Assembly (NCBI GenBank): GCA_051006995.1
Contig: JBPCSQ010000015.1
Span: forward strand, 1 to 64,000
Direction: 5' to 3'
DNA length: 64,000 nucleotides
DNA from: JAIQGF01 sp051006995
GTDB taxonomy: Bacteria > Acidobacteriota > Terriglobia > Terriglobales > Acidobacteriaceae
Shown: in pieces, positions 41,042-50,992 of the stretch
Layout of the letters: each line of letters opens with the position of its first letter
Numbering within the stretch: the first letter of the stretch is position 1
Position numbers and translations under genes: made by a program
Notes under the pieces: generated by a model
Databases searched by the model: none
Told to the model about the DNA's origin: nothing
The model's input: the letters and a program-made list of their open reading frames with translations, nothing else

Positions 41042-42139
41042 CTACAGCGCGCCGGCGAGAAAGCGGACGAGGTGCCAGGCATCGAGGAATTTGTACGGGG
41101 TCTCGCCGGTGGTGTAGTGGCCGCAGGGAAGCACCGCGACACGATGATCGAGGTGGCGGCGCGCGAATTCGGTGACGATCTGGCGCGAGAACTCCGGCAG
41201 GAACGTCAGATCGTAGGTCGCGTATATCACCAGGGACTTCTTCGGAAAGCGGCTGAACTGGTCGAAGTACGACATCGGGCTGATGGAGAGCCAGGATTTG
41301 CGCAGGCTGTCGAGGGTGATTTCCTTCTCCACGCCGGCGCGCACGTGGCGGGTGGACTGGCCCGTCCAGACCACATCGGCGAAATACGTCGAGGCATGAT
41401 TGAAGGCGTTCACGCGCAGGCGCTCGTCGTGCGCGCTGGCAATGAACGCATAGCAGGAGCCGAGGCTGGTGCCGAGAATGCCGAACTGGCGGTAGCCGCG
41501 CGATTCCAGCCAGTCGAGGCAGGAACGAACCTCGGCAATCGCCTGGCGCGCAGCGGCAATGGTGCGGCCGATATTGGCGGAGACCGCGTAGTCGGCGCGC
41601 TCCAGTTCGGCCGGCCGGCGAACGTCGTGATAGGGCATGCTCAGACGCAAGGCCGCCACGCCGGCAAAGTTCAACATGCGGCAGAGCGCGTTGTGGCTGA
41701 GTGCGTCGGCGTTCCACTGCGGCAACACGATCACGGCGCGGCGTCCGCGCGCCGGAAACCAGCGCGCGTTGGCGGTATTGTTCTCCGCGTACGGACTGCT
41801 GAACGGCGAGGTGAATTTCAGGAAGTCGCCGACGCCGTGATCTTTTTCTTCGCCGTTGTTACCGCCGGCCGCATGCAGCTTGACCCGATGCTTCTCGATG
41901 CGGAAGTCCGATGGCGTCTGGTAGGAAAAGAACTCGTCGCTGTGCGCGACGATGTGCTCATTCAGGCGATGAAAAAAACCTTCGAGTTGATCGCCGGCCG
42001 CGGGCGCGGAGCCGTTCACGCCCGGCCAGCCGCGTGTCCACTCCACTCCCCAGTCGAACGGGCGCTCCACGCGATTCGTGTCGCGCGTGGTAAGACGGGT
42101 CTCCCAGGAGTGCATCCACTTTTGGTAGCGCTGGCGCAT
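41042..42139 (-). CDS. Alpha/beta hydrolase family protein
   Basis: 365 residues. The nucleophile elbow is ILGTSLGSCYAF (GxSxG). The central block RRAVIVLPQWNADALSHNALC and the end CGHYTTGETPYKFLDAWHLVR (catalytic His) fit an alpha/beta hydrolase, perhaps like ABHD18. The N-terminal 90 residues include WGVEWTRGWPG, a segment seen in that group. No signal peptide. Substrate unknown. It is 69 bases downstream of alr on the same strand with a word repeat between. Confidence 0.82.
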   Translation of the reverse strand: MRQRYQKWMHSWETRLTTRDTNRVERPFDWGVEWTRGWPGVNGSAPAAGDQLEGFFHRLNEHIVAHSDEFFSYQTPSDFRIEKHRVKLHAAGGNNGEEKDHGVGDFLKFTSPFSSPYAENNTANARWFPARGRRAVIVLPQWNADALSHNALCRMLNFAGVAALRLSMPYHDVRRPAELERADYAVSANIGRTIAAARQAIAEVRSCLDWLESRGYRQFGILGTSLGSCYAFIASAHDERLRVNAFNHASTYFADVVWTGQSTRHVRAGVEKEITLDSLRKSWLSISPMSYFDQFSRFPKKSLVIYATYDLTFLPEFSRQIVTEFARRHLDHRVAVLPCGHYTTGETPYKFLDAWHLVRFLAGAL

Positions 42140-42159
42140 GGATGGAGAAAGAATAACAA

Positions 42160-42200
42160 GCTTTTGGCTTTGGCTAAGAGCTGAAAGCTAACAGCTAATC
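42160..42200. repeat. gctttggctaagagctgaaagct word repeat
   Basis: ttttggctttggctaagagc then tgaaagctaacagctaat: words of the agct/tcagc family found at 1133-1281 and 38731-38764, here in the opposite orientation between alr and the hydrolase gene. Confidence 0.65.
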
Positions 42201-42208
42201 GCCGGATT

Positions 42209-43351
42209 TCATTCGGTGTACGTCCGCCGTACCCTGGATCCGACACGGCAGAGCACTTCGTAGGGGATCGTGCTCTCCAGGCGGGAGTGTTCCCAGGCGT
42301 CAATGGAGCAGTCGCCGTCGCTGCCCATGATGGTGACATCATCTCCCATGGCCGCGCCGGGAACGTCGGTCACGTCCACGACGGTGATGTCCATGGAGAT
42401 GATGCCGACCATCGGCGCGTAAGTACCGCGCACAATCACGCGTCCGCGCGAAGAGAGATGGCGCGAGAGGCCATCGGCATAGCCTACCGGCAGCGTGGCC
42501 AGCTTGGTGGGACGCGAGGTGACGTAGGCTGCCTTGTAGCCGACCACCTGTCCCTGGCCAACATCTTTCAACGAGATGATTTTCGTTTTCCACGAGAGCA
42601 CGTGCTCGACCTGCACGGGCGCTGGAATTTCCGGATCATCTTCGGTGGGCTGGAGGCCGACAGCGTACCCGTAGAGCAGCAGGCCGGGGCGGACCATGTT
42701 GCGCCACAGCGACGGCCGCCCGCTCACGGCGGCGCTGTTGGCAATGTGGCGGTACTTCGGCGAGAAGCCGCTCTCGCTGATGAATTTCTCGAATTCCTCG
42801 AAGCGGCGCGCCTGGTGCTTGGCGTCCTCCGCGTTCAGCACTTCGGCGGATGCCAGATGGCTGAACACGCCCTCGAGCTCCACCGCCTCGGCTGCGCGCA
42901 GACGCTTCAGGAACAGCGGCATGTAATAGTCGGGCACGCCGAGGCGCGCCATGCCGGTGTCAATTTTGACGTGCACGGGAAACGATCGTGGCGCTGCATT
43001 CACTTTCGCCAGCGCAGCTTCCAGTGCGCCAATCTGCCACCATTCCCAGACGGTAGGGGTGAGGCGGTGGTGCACGACTTCGTTCTGCTCGCCGCGCCAG
43101 AACCCGGTCATCAGCAGTACACGGCCGGTGAAGCCGGACTCTCGCACCTTTAATCCTTCTTCGGTCGAAGTCACGCCCAGCCAGGTGGCGCCGGCATGCT
43201 GCAGCGCGCGCGAGCACTCCACGACGCCGTGTCCGTAAGCGTCGGCCTTGACCACGCCGCAAATGGTGACCTCAGGCCCGACGTGCTTCTGAACAGTTTG
43301 GAAATTCTTGCGGAGCGCGCGCAGCGAAATTTCGGCCCAGGTGGGACGCAT
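42209..43351 (-). CDS. alr: Alanine racemase
   Basis: 380-residue PLP enzyme that makes D-alanine for peptidoglycan. PLP lysine K35 in CGVVKADAYGHG, catalytic Tyr Y272 in VVGYKAAY on the other face, and KIDTGMARLGV and GVFSHLASAE of the barrel. Length and order are typical. It lies downstream of dnaB on the same strand (166 bases), an order seen in many bacteria. Confidence 0.97.
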   Translation of the reverse strand: MRPTWAEISLRALRKNFQTVQKHVGPEVTICGVVKADAYGHGVVECSRALQHAGATWLGVTSTEEGLKVRESGFTGRVLLMTGFWRGEQNEVVHHRLTPTVWEWWQIGALEAALAKVNAAPRSFPVHVKIDTGMARLGVPDYYMPLFLKRLRAAEAVELEGVFSHLASAEVLNAEDAKHQARRFEEFEKFISESGFSPKYRHIANSAAVSGRPSLWRNMVRPGLLLYGYAVGLQPTEDDPEIPAPVQVEHVLSWKTKIISLKDVGQGQVVGYKAAYVTSRPTKLATLPVGYADGLSRHLSSRGRVIVRGTYAPMVGIISMDITVVDVTDVPGAAMGDDVTIMGSDGDCSIDAWEHSRLESTIPYEVLCRVGSRVRRTYTE

Positions 43352-43423
43352 GGATTTCAGATTGCGATTTCAGATTGCCGACTGGTGATTGTAAACGACG
43401 ATGAACATATGCGGAGTTCCCTA

Positions 43424-43500
43424 GCGGAGCGAGGGACCTGTTTTATCAGCTAGCCAAGTCGTGGTGTTTGAAACAGATGCCTCGCTCCGCTCGGCATGAC
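43424..43500. repeat. Repeat with 11-bp inverted arms between dnaB and alr
   Basis: gcggagcgagg (43424-43434) and cctcgctccgc (43480-43490) are perfect inverted copies 45 bases apart; cggcatgac follows. The right half matches the ctcgctcaggatgac type repeat inside mnmG (7792-7903). Upstream, 43363-43393 iterates gatttcagattgc. Confidence 0.75.
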
Positions 43501-43517
43501 TCCATCCACGTGGGAGG

Positions 43518-44885
43518 CTATTCCCCTTCGCCCGCCCGGCTTTCAAATCGCGTGCTGCGCTTGATGAACGCCAGATCCACTTTGCCGGTGGGGCCGTTGC
43601 GTTGCTTGGCGATAATCAACTCTGCGAAGCCTTCGTTCTCCGGCGAGGGGTTGTAGACCTCCTCGCGGAAGATGAAGGCCACCACGTCGGCGTCCTGCTC
43701 GATGGAGCCCGATTCGCGCAGGTCGGCAAGTTGGGGGCGGTGGTCCCCGCTGCGGCTTTCCGGAGCGCGGCTCAACTGGGAGAGCGCGACCACCGGCACG
43801 CGCAACTCTTTGGCCAGCATCTTCAGTCCCCGCGAAATAGCCGACACTTCTTGGGTGCGGTTCTCGTAGCGCTTGGTGCCACTCGGAGCGCCTGCCATCA
43901 ACTGAAGGTAGTCCACGATAATCAGGTCGAGGCGGTTGTTCATCTGGTGCTGCAGGCGCCGGGCCTTGGCGCGCATCTCGCTGACCGTGATGCCGGGCGT
44001 GTCGTCAATGAAAACGGGCGCGTCCGCCAGGCGCCCGAGCGATTCGACGAGCTTGGTGTAATCCTCGCGCGCCAGGAAGCCGGTGCGCAGCTTGTGCGAG
44101 TCCACGCGGGCGTTGGAGCACAGCAGGCGCAGCAGCAGCGCCTCGCGCGACATTTCCAGCGAGAAGACGCCGACCACTTTGTTGTCGTTCACTGCCGCGT
44201 TTTCCGCGATGTTGAGCGCAAAGGCGGTTTTGCCCATCGAGGGCCGCGCCGCGATGATGACCAGGTCGGATTTCTGCAGACCGCTGGTCATGTTGTCGAG
44301 ATCGGTGAAGTGGGTTTCCAGGCCGGTGACGCGCTGGCCGCGTTCATAGAGCGCGTCAATCGAGCCGAAGGAGTCACGAACGATGGTCTTAACGTCCTGG
44401 AAATCGCGAACAAAGCGGCGTTCGGACAATTCGTAGAGCGCGGACTCGGCGGAAACCAGCACGTCCTCGGCGGTGTCGGTTTCGTCAATGGCGCGCGCAA
44501 TGGCGGCGTTGGCGGCGTAAATCAGGCCGCGCAGCAGCGCCTTGTCTTTGACGATGCGGACGTGGTGTTCAATGCTCGCATATTCCGGAACGGCATCAAT
44601 CAAAGACGAAAGATAAGGAACCCCGCCGATCGCTTCAATCTCTTTGTGGCGAAGAAGTTCATTAGAGAGGGTGATCAGATCAGCTACGCGTCCGCTATCA
44701 ATCAGCTCATGAATGCGGCCGTAGATTCGGCGGTGCGAGTCGAGCGAAAAGTCCTCGGCCTGAAGGTTCTGCGAGGCAGCTTGGGTGTAGGCGAAATTAT
44801 CGAGCAGGATGGCGCCGAGGATGGAGCGCTCGGCGTCAACATTGGCGGGCAGCCCGCGCTCGAGACTGTAATCGGTAGTGGCCAA
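43518..44885 (-). CDS. dnaB: Replicative DNA helicase DnaB
   Basis: 455-residue hexameric helicase. N-terminal domain starts LPANVDAERSILGAILLDN; the RecA-like domain has Walker A in IIAARPSMGKTAFALNIAEN, Walker B in RLDLIIVDYLQLM, and the QLSRAPESR motif. The start appears to be a TTG at 44883-44885 because no ATG precedes the conserved block; GGCGGA is just upstream. alr follows on the same strand. Confidence 0.97.
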   Translation of the reverse strand: MATTDYSLERGLPANVDAERSILGAILLDNFAYTQAASQNLQAEDFSLDSHRRIYGRIHELIDSGRVADLITLSNELLRHKEIEAIGGVPYLSSLIDAVPEYASIEHHVRIVKDKALLRGLIYAANAAIARAIDETDTAEDVLVSAESALYELSERRFVRDFQDVKTIVRDSFGSIDALYERGQRVTGLETHFTDLDNMTSGLQKSDLVIIAARPSMGKTAFALNIAENAAVNDNKVVGVFSLEMSREALLLRLLCSNARVDSHKLRTGFLAREDYTKLVESLGRLADAPVFIDDTPGITVSEMRAKARRLQHQMNNRLDLIIVDYLQLMAGAPSGTKRYENRTQEVSAISRGLKMLAKELRVPVVALSQLSRAPESRSGDHRPQLADLRESGSIEQDADVVAFIFREEVYNPSPENEGFAELIIAKQRNGPTGKVDLAFIKRSTRFESRAGEGE

Positions 44886-44999
44886 GGATCCGCCGGGTAA
44901 GTAGCTAGTCAGAAATATAGGCGAAGCGGGGGAAAAGACAAGGTGAATAATCGGTAATCAGCGGTGGAAAAGCGGGAAGTTGGCAAGGCCGCGTGCGTG

Positions 45000-45098
45000 G
45001 CTCAATTTAGTGATTGAGTGATTTGCGATTGAGTGATTTCTTTGCAGCGGATCGGCGTTCCAATCACTCCATCACAAATCACTGAATCGCTAAATTAG
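45000..45098. repeat. AT-rich inverted word repeat (gtgattgag/caatcac)
   Basis: aatttagtgattgagtgatt in the left part, aatcactccatcacaaatca and ctgaatcgctaaatt in the right. The arms are inverted copies around a 25-base centre. The same words are at 4695-4732. Confidence 0.8.
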
Positions 45099-45876
45099 GT
45101 GGCGCGGTCCACGCCAGCCACGTGGACCGCGCCTTAGCGGATGTCCTTGCGCCGCCGGGAACGCGCTCAAGAGGATCGTCCCCAGCACCGGTTCCGGAGC
45201 CTGCGGTGAGTTGCCACTCAGGCAAGCTCGTCGCCGGCTATACGCGAGTTTCCGGCGCCTCTTTGCGGCGCACTTCGCGTGCAGGTCACGGGGTTCGTCG
45301 CCCCTGAGACGCTCCCGTTGCGCACCGTGAAGCGCGCACTGAAACCGTCCCTGACGCTCGGCAAACCCGCCGGATCGCTCCGGCAGATCGGAAGCCGTCG
45401 CCGCGCTCCCCTGAACCATTCAGGAAGAAACCGCCTTGGCTGCGCGGCCCGCACTTCCCTTGACGCGGCGGCTTGCGCCGCAGCGTCCGTGCACCCGTGT
45501 CTTGCCCGCAGAATCGGCCGTCACCTGTGAGGAGCCCGAAGTGCCGAACTTGCCTATGCCCCAGTCCTCCCTTGCCAAGGACCTTTCGCTTCGGCTGCTC
45601 CAGGACGCGCAAGCGCATCGTGGAGTCCCCGGTTACGCCGGGCCGCGCGCGGTGCAGCGCACAACTCGGTAGCATCACCGCGAGTTCGGCATTTTTCCCC
45701 GCGCGAAGCGTACAGGACATCAACGCTCGCGTGCCGGACAATGTGCCTGAGTGGGCTAAGAGGCTCAAGAGAAAATCAGCCCGGAATTGTGAGAATCGTG
45801 TGGAGGACGAGGATTGTTTGTGGATTTCGTTGGAAAAAGCAGAACAATTCGCCCGTAGGGGGCTGGCCTTGCCAAT

Positions 45877-45908
45877 CGCAAAAAACTTGGGTGCCGGTTG
45901 GCACCCAA
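45877..45908 (-). terminator. rpoD terminator
   Basis: ttgggtgcc-ggtt-ggcacccaa (45887-45908); on the minus strand it is followed by GTTTTTTGCG. 26 bases after the rpoD stop. Confidence 0.93.
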
Positions 45909-45934
45909 TCGCACAGTAGAAATTGTAATTCCCG

Positions 45935-47662
<1,728 letters not shown>

Positions 47663-47917
47663 TCCCGTTGGGCCGGGAAGCCGGTCGCGCTCAGAACGGC
47701 GGGAGCTGTATTAGGAAACTGCGAGTCAAGCGGAAACTTACAGATTTTAGCACAGCTCTTGACAGCTCCCAGCCCAAGCCAGCAAAGATTCCCGTTTTGG
47801 TCCTATGCAGAGCGCCTGCAACAATTTAGATGACCCTAGGGGGCCGTCGGTTTCAGAGCTCCTGAAGAAACCGCCGCCGGGGTTAAGGTCCTTAGCTTCG
47901 CGGGTTCATGCCAGAAC

Positions 47918-49822
47918 TCAGCGCGTTCGGTCGTCCCTCGAAGACACAAGGCGCGTGATCGTCTTCTTAAGAGTGGCTCTCTCCAGGGCACGTCGAGCTT
48001 GTTCCTCGACTTCCAACTGTGTAGCCGCTTGCGGCAATGCCGCCTGACTGAGCTGTAACTGGCGCTTGAGCTGCCGACGACGAAGATACCTAAGTTCACG
48101 TTCGATAACGTCCGGCGTGAGCTCTTCCTGGTCTTGCATCAGAACCTCGGCCATCAGCCTTCGATCCGATTCCGACAGCGGCAGCGACATGACGTCGCTT
48201 ACGTCAGTGGCCAGTAACTGTTCGAACAGCGCCTCAGTCGCCAGACCATCGTGCAGACGCTCCTGGGAAAGAGCGAAGCGCGCCTGGCGTGCGGGATCGA
48301 ACTCATCGTCAGCGCCGTCGCGGGATGACGTGTAAGCGTTGCCTTCGCCGATCTCGGACGCGGTGGCGAGCGCGCGAATCAGGATGCGCTCGGCCTGCGT
48401 GACCTGCGTCTCGGCCAATGCTTTCACGGTGGCGCCGCCGCGGCTGCCGGCGGCGTGCTTGAGTTCCTGCCGCAGGACGGCGGAGTCGATGCCGAGCTTC
48501 TGCGCCATTTCGTTGGCCAGTTCGTCGCGCGCAATCCGGCTGGGCACGCGCTGAATGTGCGGCAGCAGGTAGTTGACAGCTTTCACCTTGCCTTCGGGCG
48601 TACGCACCGCAAACTGCTTCTGCGCGCGCTCGATGAGGTAATCGAAGTACTTGGGCGCCTGCTTCATCGCGGCCCCGTACGCCGGCGCGCCCTTGCGGCG
48701 GATGAAGAGGTCGGGATCGAAGCCCTGTTCCAGCGTCAGCACCTTGATTTCGAAATCCTCGCCAACCAGCAGACCCAGCGAGCGCTCGGCGGCAGCGGCG
48801 CCGGCAGTGTCGGGATCGAAGTTGACGACGATCTTGTGGCTGAAGCGCGCCAGCAATCGTGCCTGCAATTCGGTAAATGCCGTTCCAGAAGAGGCGATGA
48901 CGTTGTGAATGCCGGCGGCGAAAACGCTGATGCAGTCCATCTGGCCCTCGACCATGATGGCGTAGTCGAGCTTGCGGATCGCCTCCTTGGCCTTGTCGAG
49001 GTTGAACAGCACGCGCGACTTGGAATAGATGGCGGTCTCGGGCGAATTCAGGTACTTCGGTCCGGACTTTTCGTCGGCCGCCAGCGTGCGCCCGGTGAAG
49101 GCGATGACGCGTCCGCCCTCGTTGCAGATGGGAAACATCACGCGGTTGCGGAACTTGGAGTACATGGCCAGCGGTCGACGGTCTACCGCCGACAGCGATT
49201 CCGATTGGTTCTGGCCGTCAGCCGGAGACCGTCGACCGTCGACCTCAGCCTCCTTCCAAGAAAACAGCCCGCTGGCTTTCAGCGTCTCCTCGTCGAAGTC
49301 CTTGCGTAAGGCGTCGCGCAGCAAAAACCCGGAGTCAGGTGCGAAGCCAATGCGGAACGTCGCAATGGTCGCCTCGTCCAGACCTCGCCCCGCAAGGTAC
49401 TCGCGTGCGTGCGCGCCTTCGGGCCGCCGCAACTGCTCCTGGAAAAAGGCGCAGGCACGCTCGTGGATTTCCATCAGGGCCCCGCGCGTCTTCGCCTCGC
49501 GCGCCTCTTCGGGGCTGCTGTAGGTCACCTTCGGCAGCGGGATGCCGAGCTTTTGCGCGACCGCGCGCACCGCCTCGGGGAAGGTGATGTTCTCGATTTT
49601 CTGCACGAAGCTGAAGACGTCGCCCGATGCGCCGCAGCCGAAGCAGTGATAGAACTGCCGCGTCGCGTGCACGGAAAACGATCCGGTTTTTTCGCTATGG
49701 AAGGGGCAGAGGCCGGTGAAATTCTGCGCGCCCGATTTCTTCAGCTTGATGTATTCGCCGACGATGCGCACGATGTCAGCCTGCTGCTTGACCGCGTACG
49801 CGAAATCGCCGGGGTTCGCCAT
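47918..49822 (-). CDS. dnaG: DNA primase with a repeat-derived insertion
   Basis: 634 residues. Makes primers for DNA replication. The zinc-binding domain has CPFH (C39, H42) and CFGC (C60, C63). The TOPRIM domain follows: YAIMVEGQMDCISVFAAGI with the catalytic EGxxD, and VVNFDPDTAGAAAA with DxD. Between the two, about residues 191-217, sequence such as EVDGRRSPADGQNQSESLSA is encoded by an inverted repeat (49171-49250). The normal context resumes at YSKFRNRVMFPI. The C-terminal helicase-binding part looks complete. It lies upstream of rpoD. Confidence 0.96.
   Translation of the reverse strand: MANPGDFAYAVKQQADIVRIVGEYIKLKKSGAQNFTGLCPFHSEKTGSFSVHATRQFYHCFGCGASGDVFSFVQKIENITFPEAVRAVAQKLGIPLPKVTYSSPEEAREAKTRGALMEIHERACAFFQEQLRRPEGAHAREYLAGRGLDEATIATFRIGFAPDSGFLLRDALRKDFDEETLKASGLFSWKEAEVDGRRSPADGQNQSESLSAVDRRPLAMYSKFRNRVMFPICNEGGRVIAFTGRTLAADEKSGPKYLNSPETAIYSKSRVLFNLDKAKEAIRKLDYAIMVEGQMDCISVFAAGIHNVIASSGTAFTELQARLLARFSHKIVVNFDPDTAGAAAAERSLGLLVGEDFEIKVLTLEQGFDPDLFIRRKGAPAYGAAMKQAPKYFDYLIERAQKQFAVRTPEGKVKAVNYLLPHIQRVPSRIARDELANEMAQKLGIDSAVLRQELKHAAGSRGGATVKALAETQVTQAERILIRALATASEIGEGNAYTSSRDGADDEFDPARQARFALSQERLHDGLATEALFEQLLATDVSDVMSLPLSESDRRLMAEVLMQDQEELTPDVIERELRYLRRRQLKRQLQLSQAALPQAATQLEVEEQARRALERATLKKTITRLVSSRDDRTR
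49171..49250. repeat. gtcgac inverted repeat inserted in frame in dnaG
   Basis: ggtcgacggtct (49173-49184) and agaccgtcgacc (49226-49237) are perfect 12-base inverted arms, and gaccgtcgacc continues the word. The insertion is about 80 bases and leaves the dnaG frame open. It has the same word-iterating style as the intergenic repeats next to dnaG (49826-49882). Confidence 0.85.
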
Positions 49823-49825
49823 GGG

Positions 49826-49882
49826 CCAGTCGTCGGTCGTCAGCCGTTGGTCGTCAGCAAATCCGCGCCTGCGTGACGACTG
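49826..49882. repeat. gtcgtcagcc word-iterating inverted repeat
   Basis: cagtcgtcggtcgtcagccg and ttggtcgtcagc, then tgacgactgacgac in inverse orientation. It fills the gap between dnaG and the next upstream gene. Confidence 0.8.
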
Positions 49883-49886
49883 ACGA

Positions 49887-50165
49887 CTATTGCACGTCTT
49901 TGTCGCCGGGCGGCTCGAAGCTGAGGTACGACAGCCGCCGCAGATCCGATTGCGCGTTCGTCAGACAACTCTCGTACACCGACTTCCAGTGGTTCAGGTA
50001 ATCCTCGGGCGGCAGGTCGGCGTGTTCGTGCTTTAAGTATTGCCCGACGTTAATCCAAAATAAATTCTTGCCGCGCAGCGCCGTGGGCAGCTTCTCCCGC
50101 AGCAGCGTGTCGCGCAGCTCGGACTCGGGCAACCACTCGGGGGGCCGGGGGAGGTCGTCGTGCAT
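49887..50165 (-). CDS. Small hypothetical protein upstream of dnaG
   Basis: Predicted 92 residues starting MHDDLPRPPEWLPESELRDT, soluble, acidic and helical, with GKNLFWINVGQYLKHEHADLPPEDY. No family recognised. It shares the strand of dnaG but is separated from it by a 64-base word repeat. The ATG at 50165 is preferred over an in-frame one four codons upstream. Confidence 0.65.
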   Translation of the reverse strand: MHDDLPRPPEWLPESELRDTLLREKLPTALRGKNLFWINVGQYLKHEHADLPPEDYLNHWKSVYESCLTNAQSDLRRLSYLSFEPPGDKDVQ

Positions 50166-50304
50166 GAAGCACCCCAATTTTGCGATGCCCTACAGATTCA
50201 AGCCGGGGAAGATTGGCAGCAACAGGAATTTTGACTGTAAGGTTGAAAAGCTGTGGAAAAAGCGGTCGGAAATACGAAATCGCGAGGAAAAACGGCCCCC
50301 CTTG

Positions 50305-50910
50305 TCAGGCCAGCCTCGAAACCACTCCGCTGTCGAGATGATAATACGCGGGGATGATCGCCAACCGGCCTTCCCTCGTCAACCGGTGGAGATCGGGGCT
50401 GCGGTCGAGGATGGCCTGCATGCTGATCGCAACCGTGTACTTCTCGACTTCCGCGAGATCGGTTTCGCCGCCCAGCTTCGGCGCGATCTCAAAATACGCT
50501 TGGCGAATCCACTTGAGAACCGCCTTCATATTCGGTGACGTCACCTGAGTGCCGTCGCAAGCAGCCCTGACGGCACCGCAGTATTGGTGCCCGAGGACGA
50601 CCAATAGCGAACAGCCAAAGTATTCGGCGGCATATTCCATGCTGCCGACGGCCGCCGCTTCGGCCGTACACCCGGCGGCACGCACCACGAACAACTCCCC
50701 GAGTTTCTGGTCAAAGACGATTTCCGGGCTGACGCGGCTGTCGCCGCAGGTGAGCACGATGGCCCTCGGGTGTTGTGCCTCTGCGACCGCTTCTCTCTCC
50801 CGCACCAGGTCGCGCGGTTGCGGAAGGCCGGTGCGGAAGCGCTCGTTGCCGGCCATCAGTTCGGCCCAGATGTCTTCGGCAGTTTCGGGCAGGGTCGCCC
50901 AGCTGGCCAT
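50305..50910 (-). CDS. Beta-class carbonic anhydrase
   Basis: 201-residue zinc enzyme that interconverts CO2 and bicarbonate. Zinc ligands and the catalytic dyad are all present: C55, D57 and R59 in LTCGDSRV, H108 and C111 in GHQYCGAV. The spacing is typical of the bacterial beta class. A single-gene unit. Its 5' side faces mutS2, on the same strand, about 80 bases from the stop of mutS2. Confidence 0.96.
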   Translation of the reverse strand: MASWATLPETAEDIWAELMAGNERFRTGLPQPRDLVREREAVAEAQHPRAIVLTCGDSRVSPEIVFDQKLGELFVVRAAGCTAEAAAVGSMEYAAEYFGCSLLVVLGHQYCGAVRAACDGTQVTSPNMKAVLKWIRQAYFEIAPKLGGETDLAEVEKYTVAISMQAILDRSPDLHRLTREGRLAIIPAYYHLDSGVVSRLA

Positions 50911-50992
50911 GACTTACCTCGCTTGAACTCGTGGAGCCCGGGGGCAACGGAATATAGCAGAGGAATACGCGAAAACAAGCGGCATCCGCGCG

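Larger units (their letters stand above)
44886..45934. other. 1-kb intergenic region without a recognised gene
   Basis: Between dnaB and rpoD. All six frames hold only GC-driven ORFs with implausible residue mixes. It includes the word repeat 45000-45098, a long perfect hairpin ggcgcggtccacg-ccagc-cgtggaccgcgcc near 45102-45134, a GC-rich block 45150-45720 with many short stems, and the rpoD terminator at its end. A structured RNA or a decayed gene is possible. Confidence 0.5.

Noticed and set aside
45473..45919. 148-codon plus-strand ORF in the same gap
   Set aside because: Same reasons; overlaps the rpoD terminator on the other strand.
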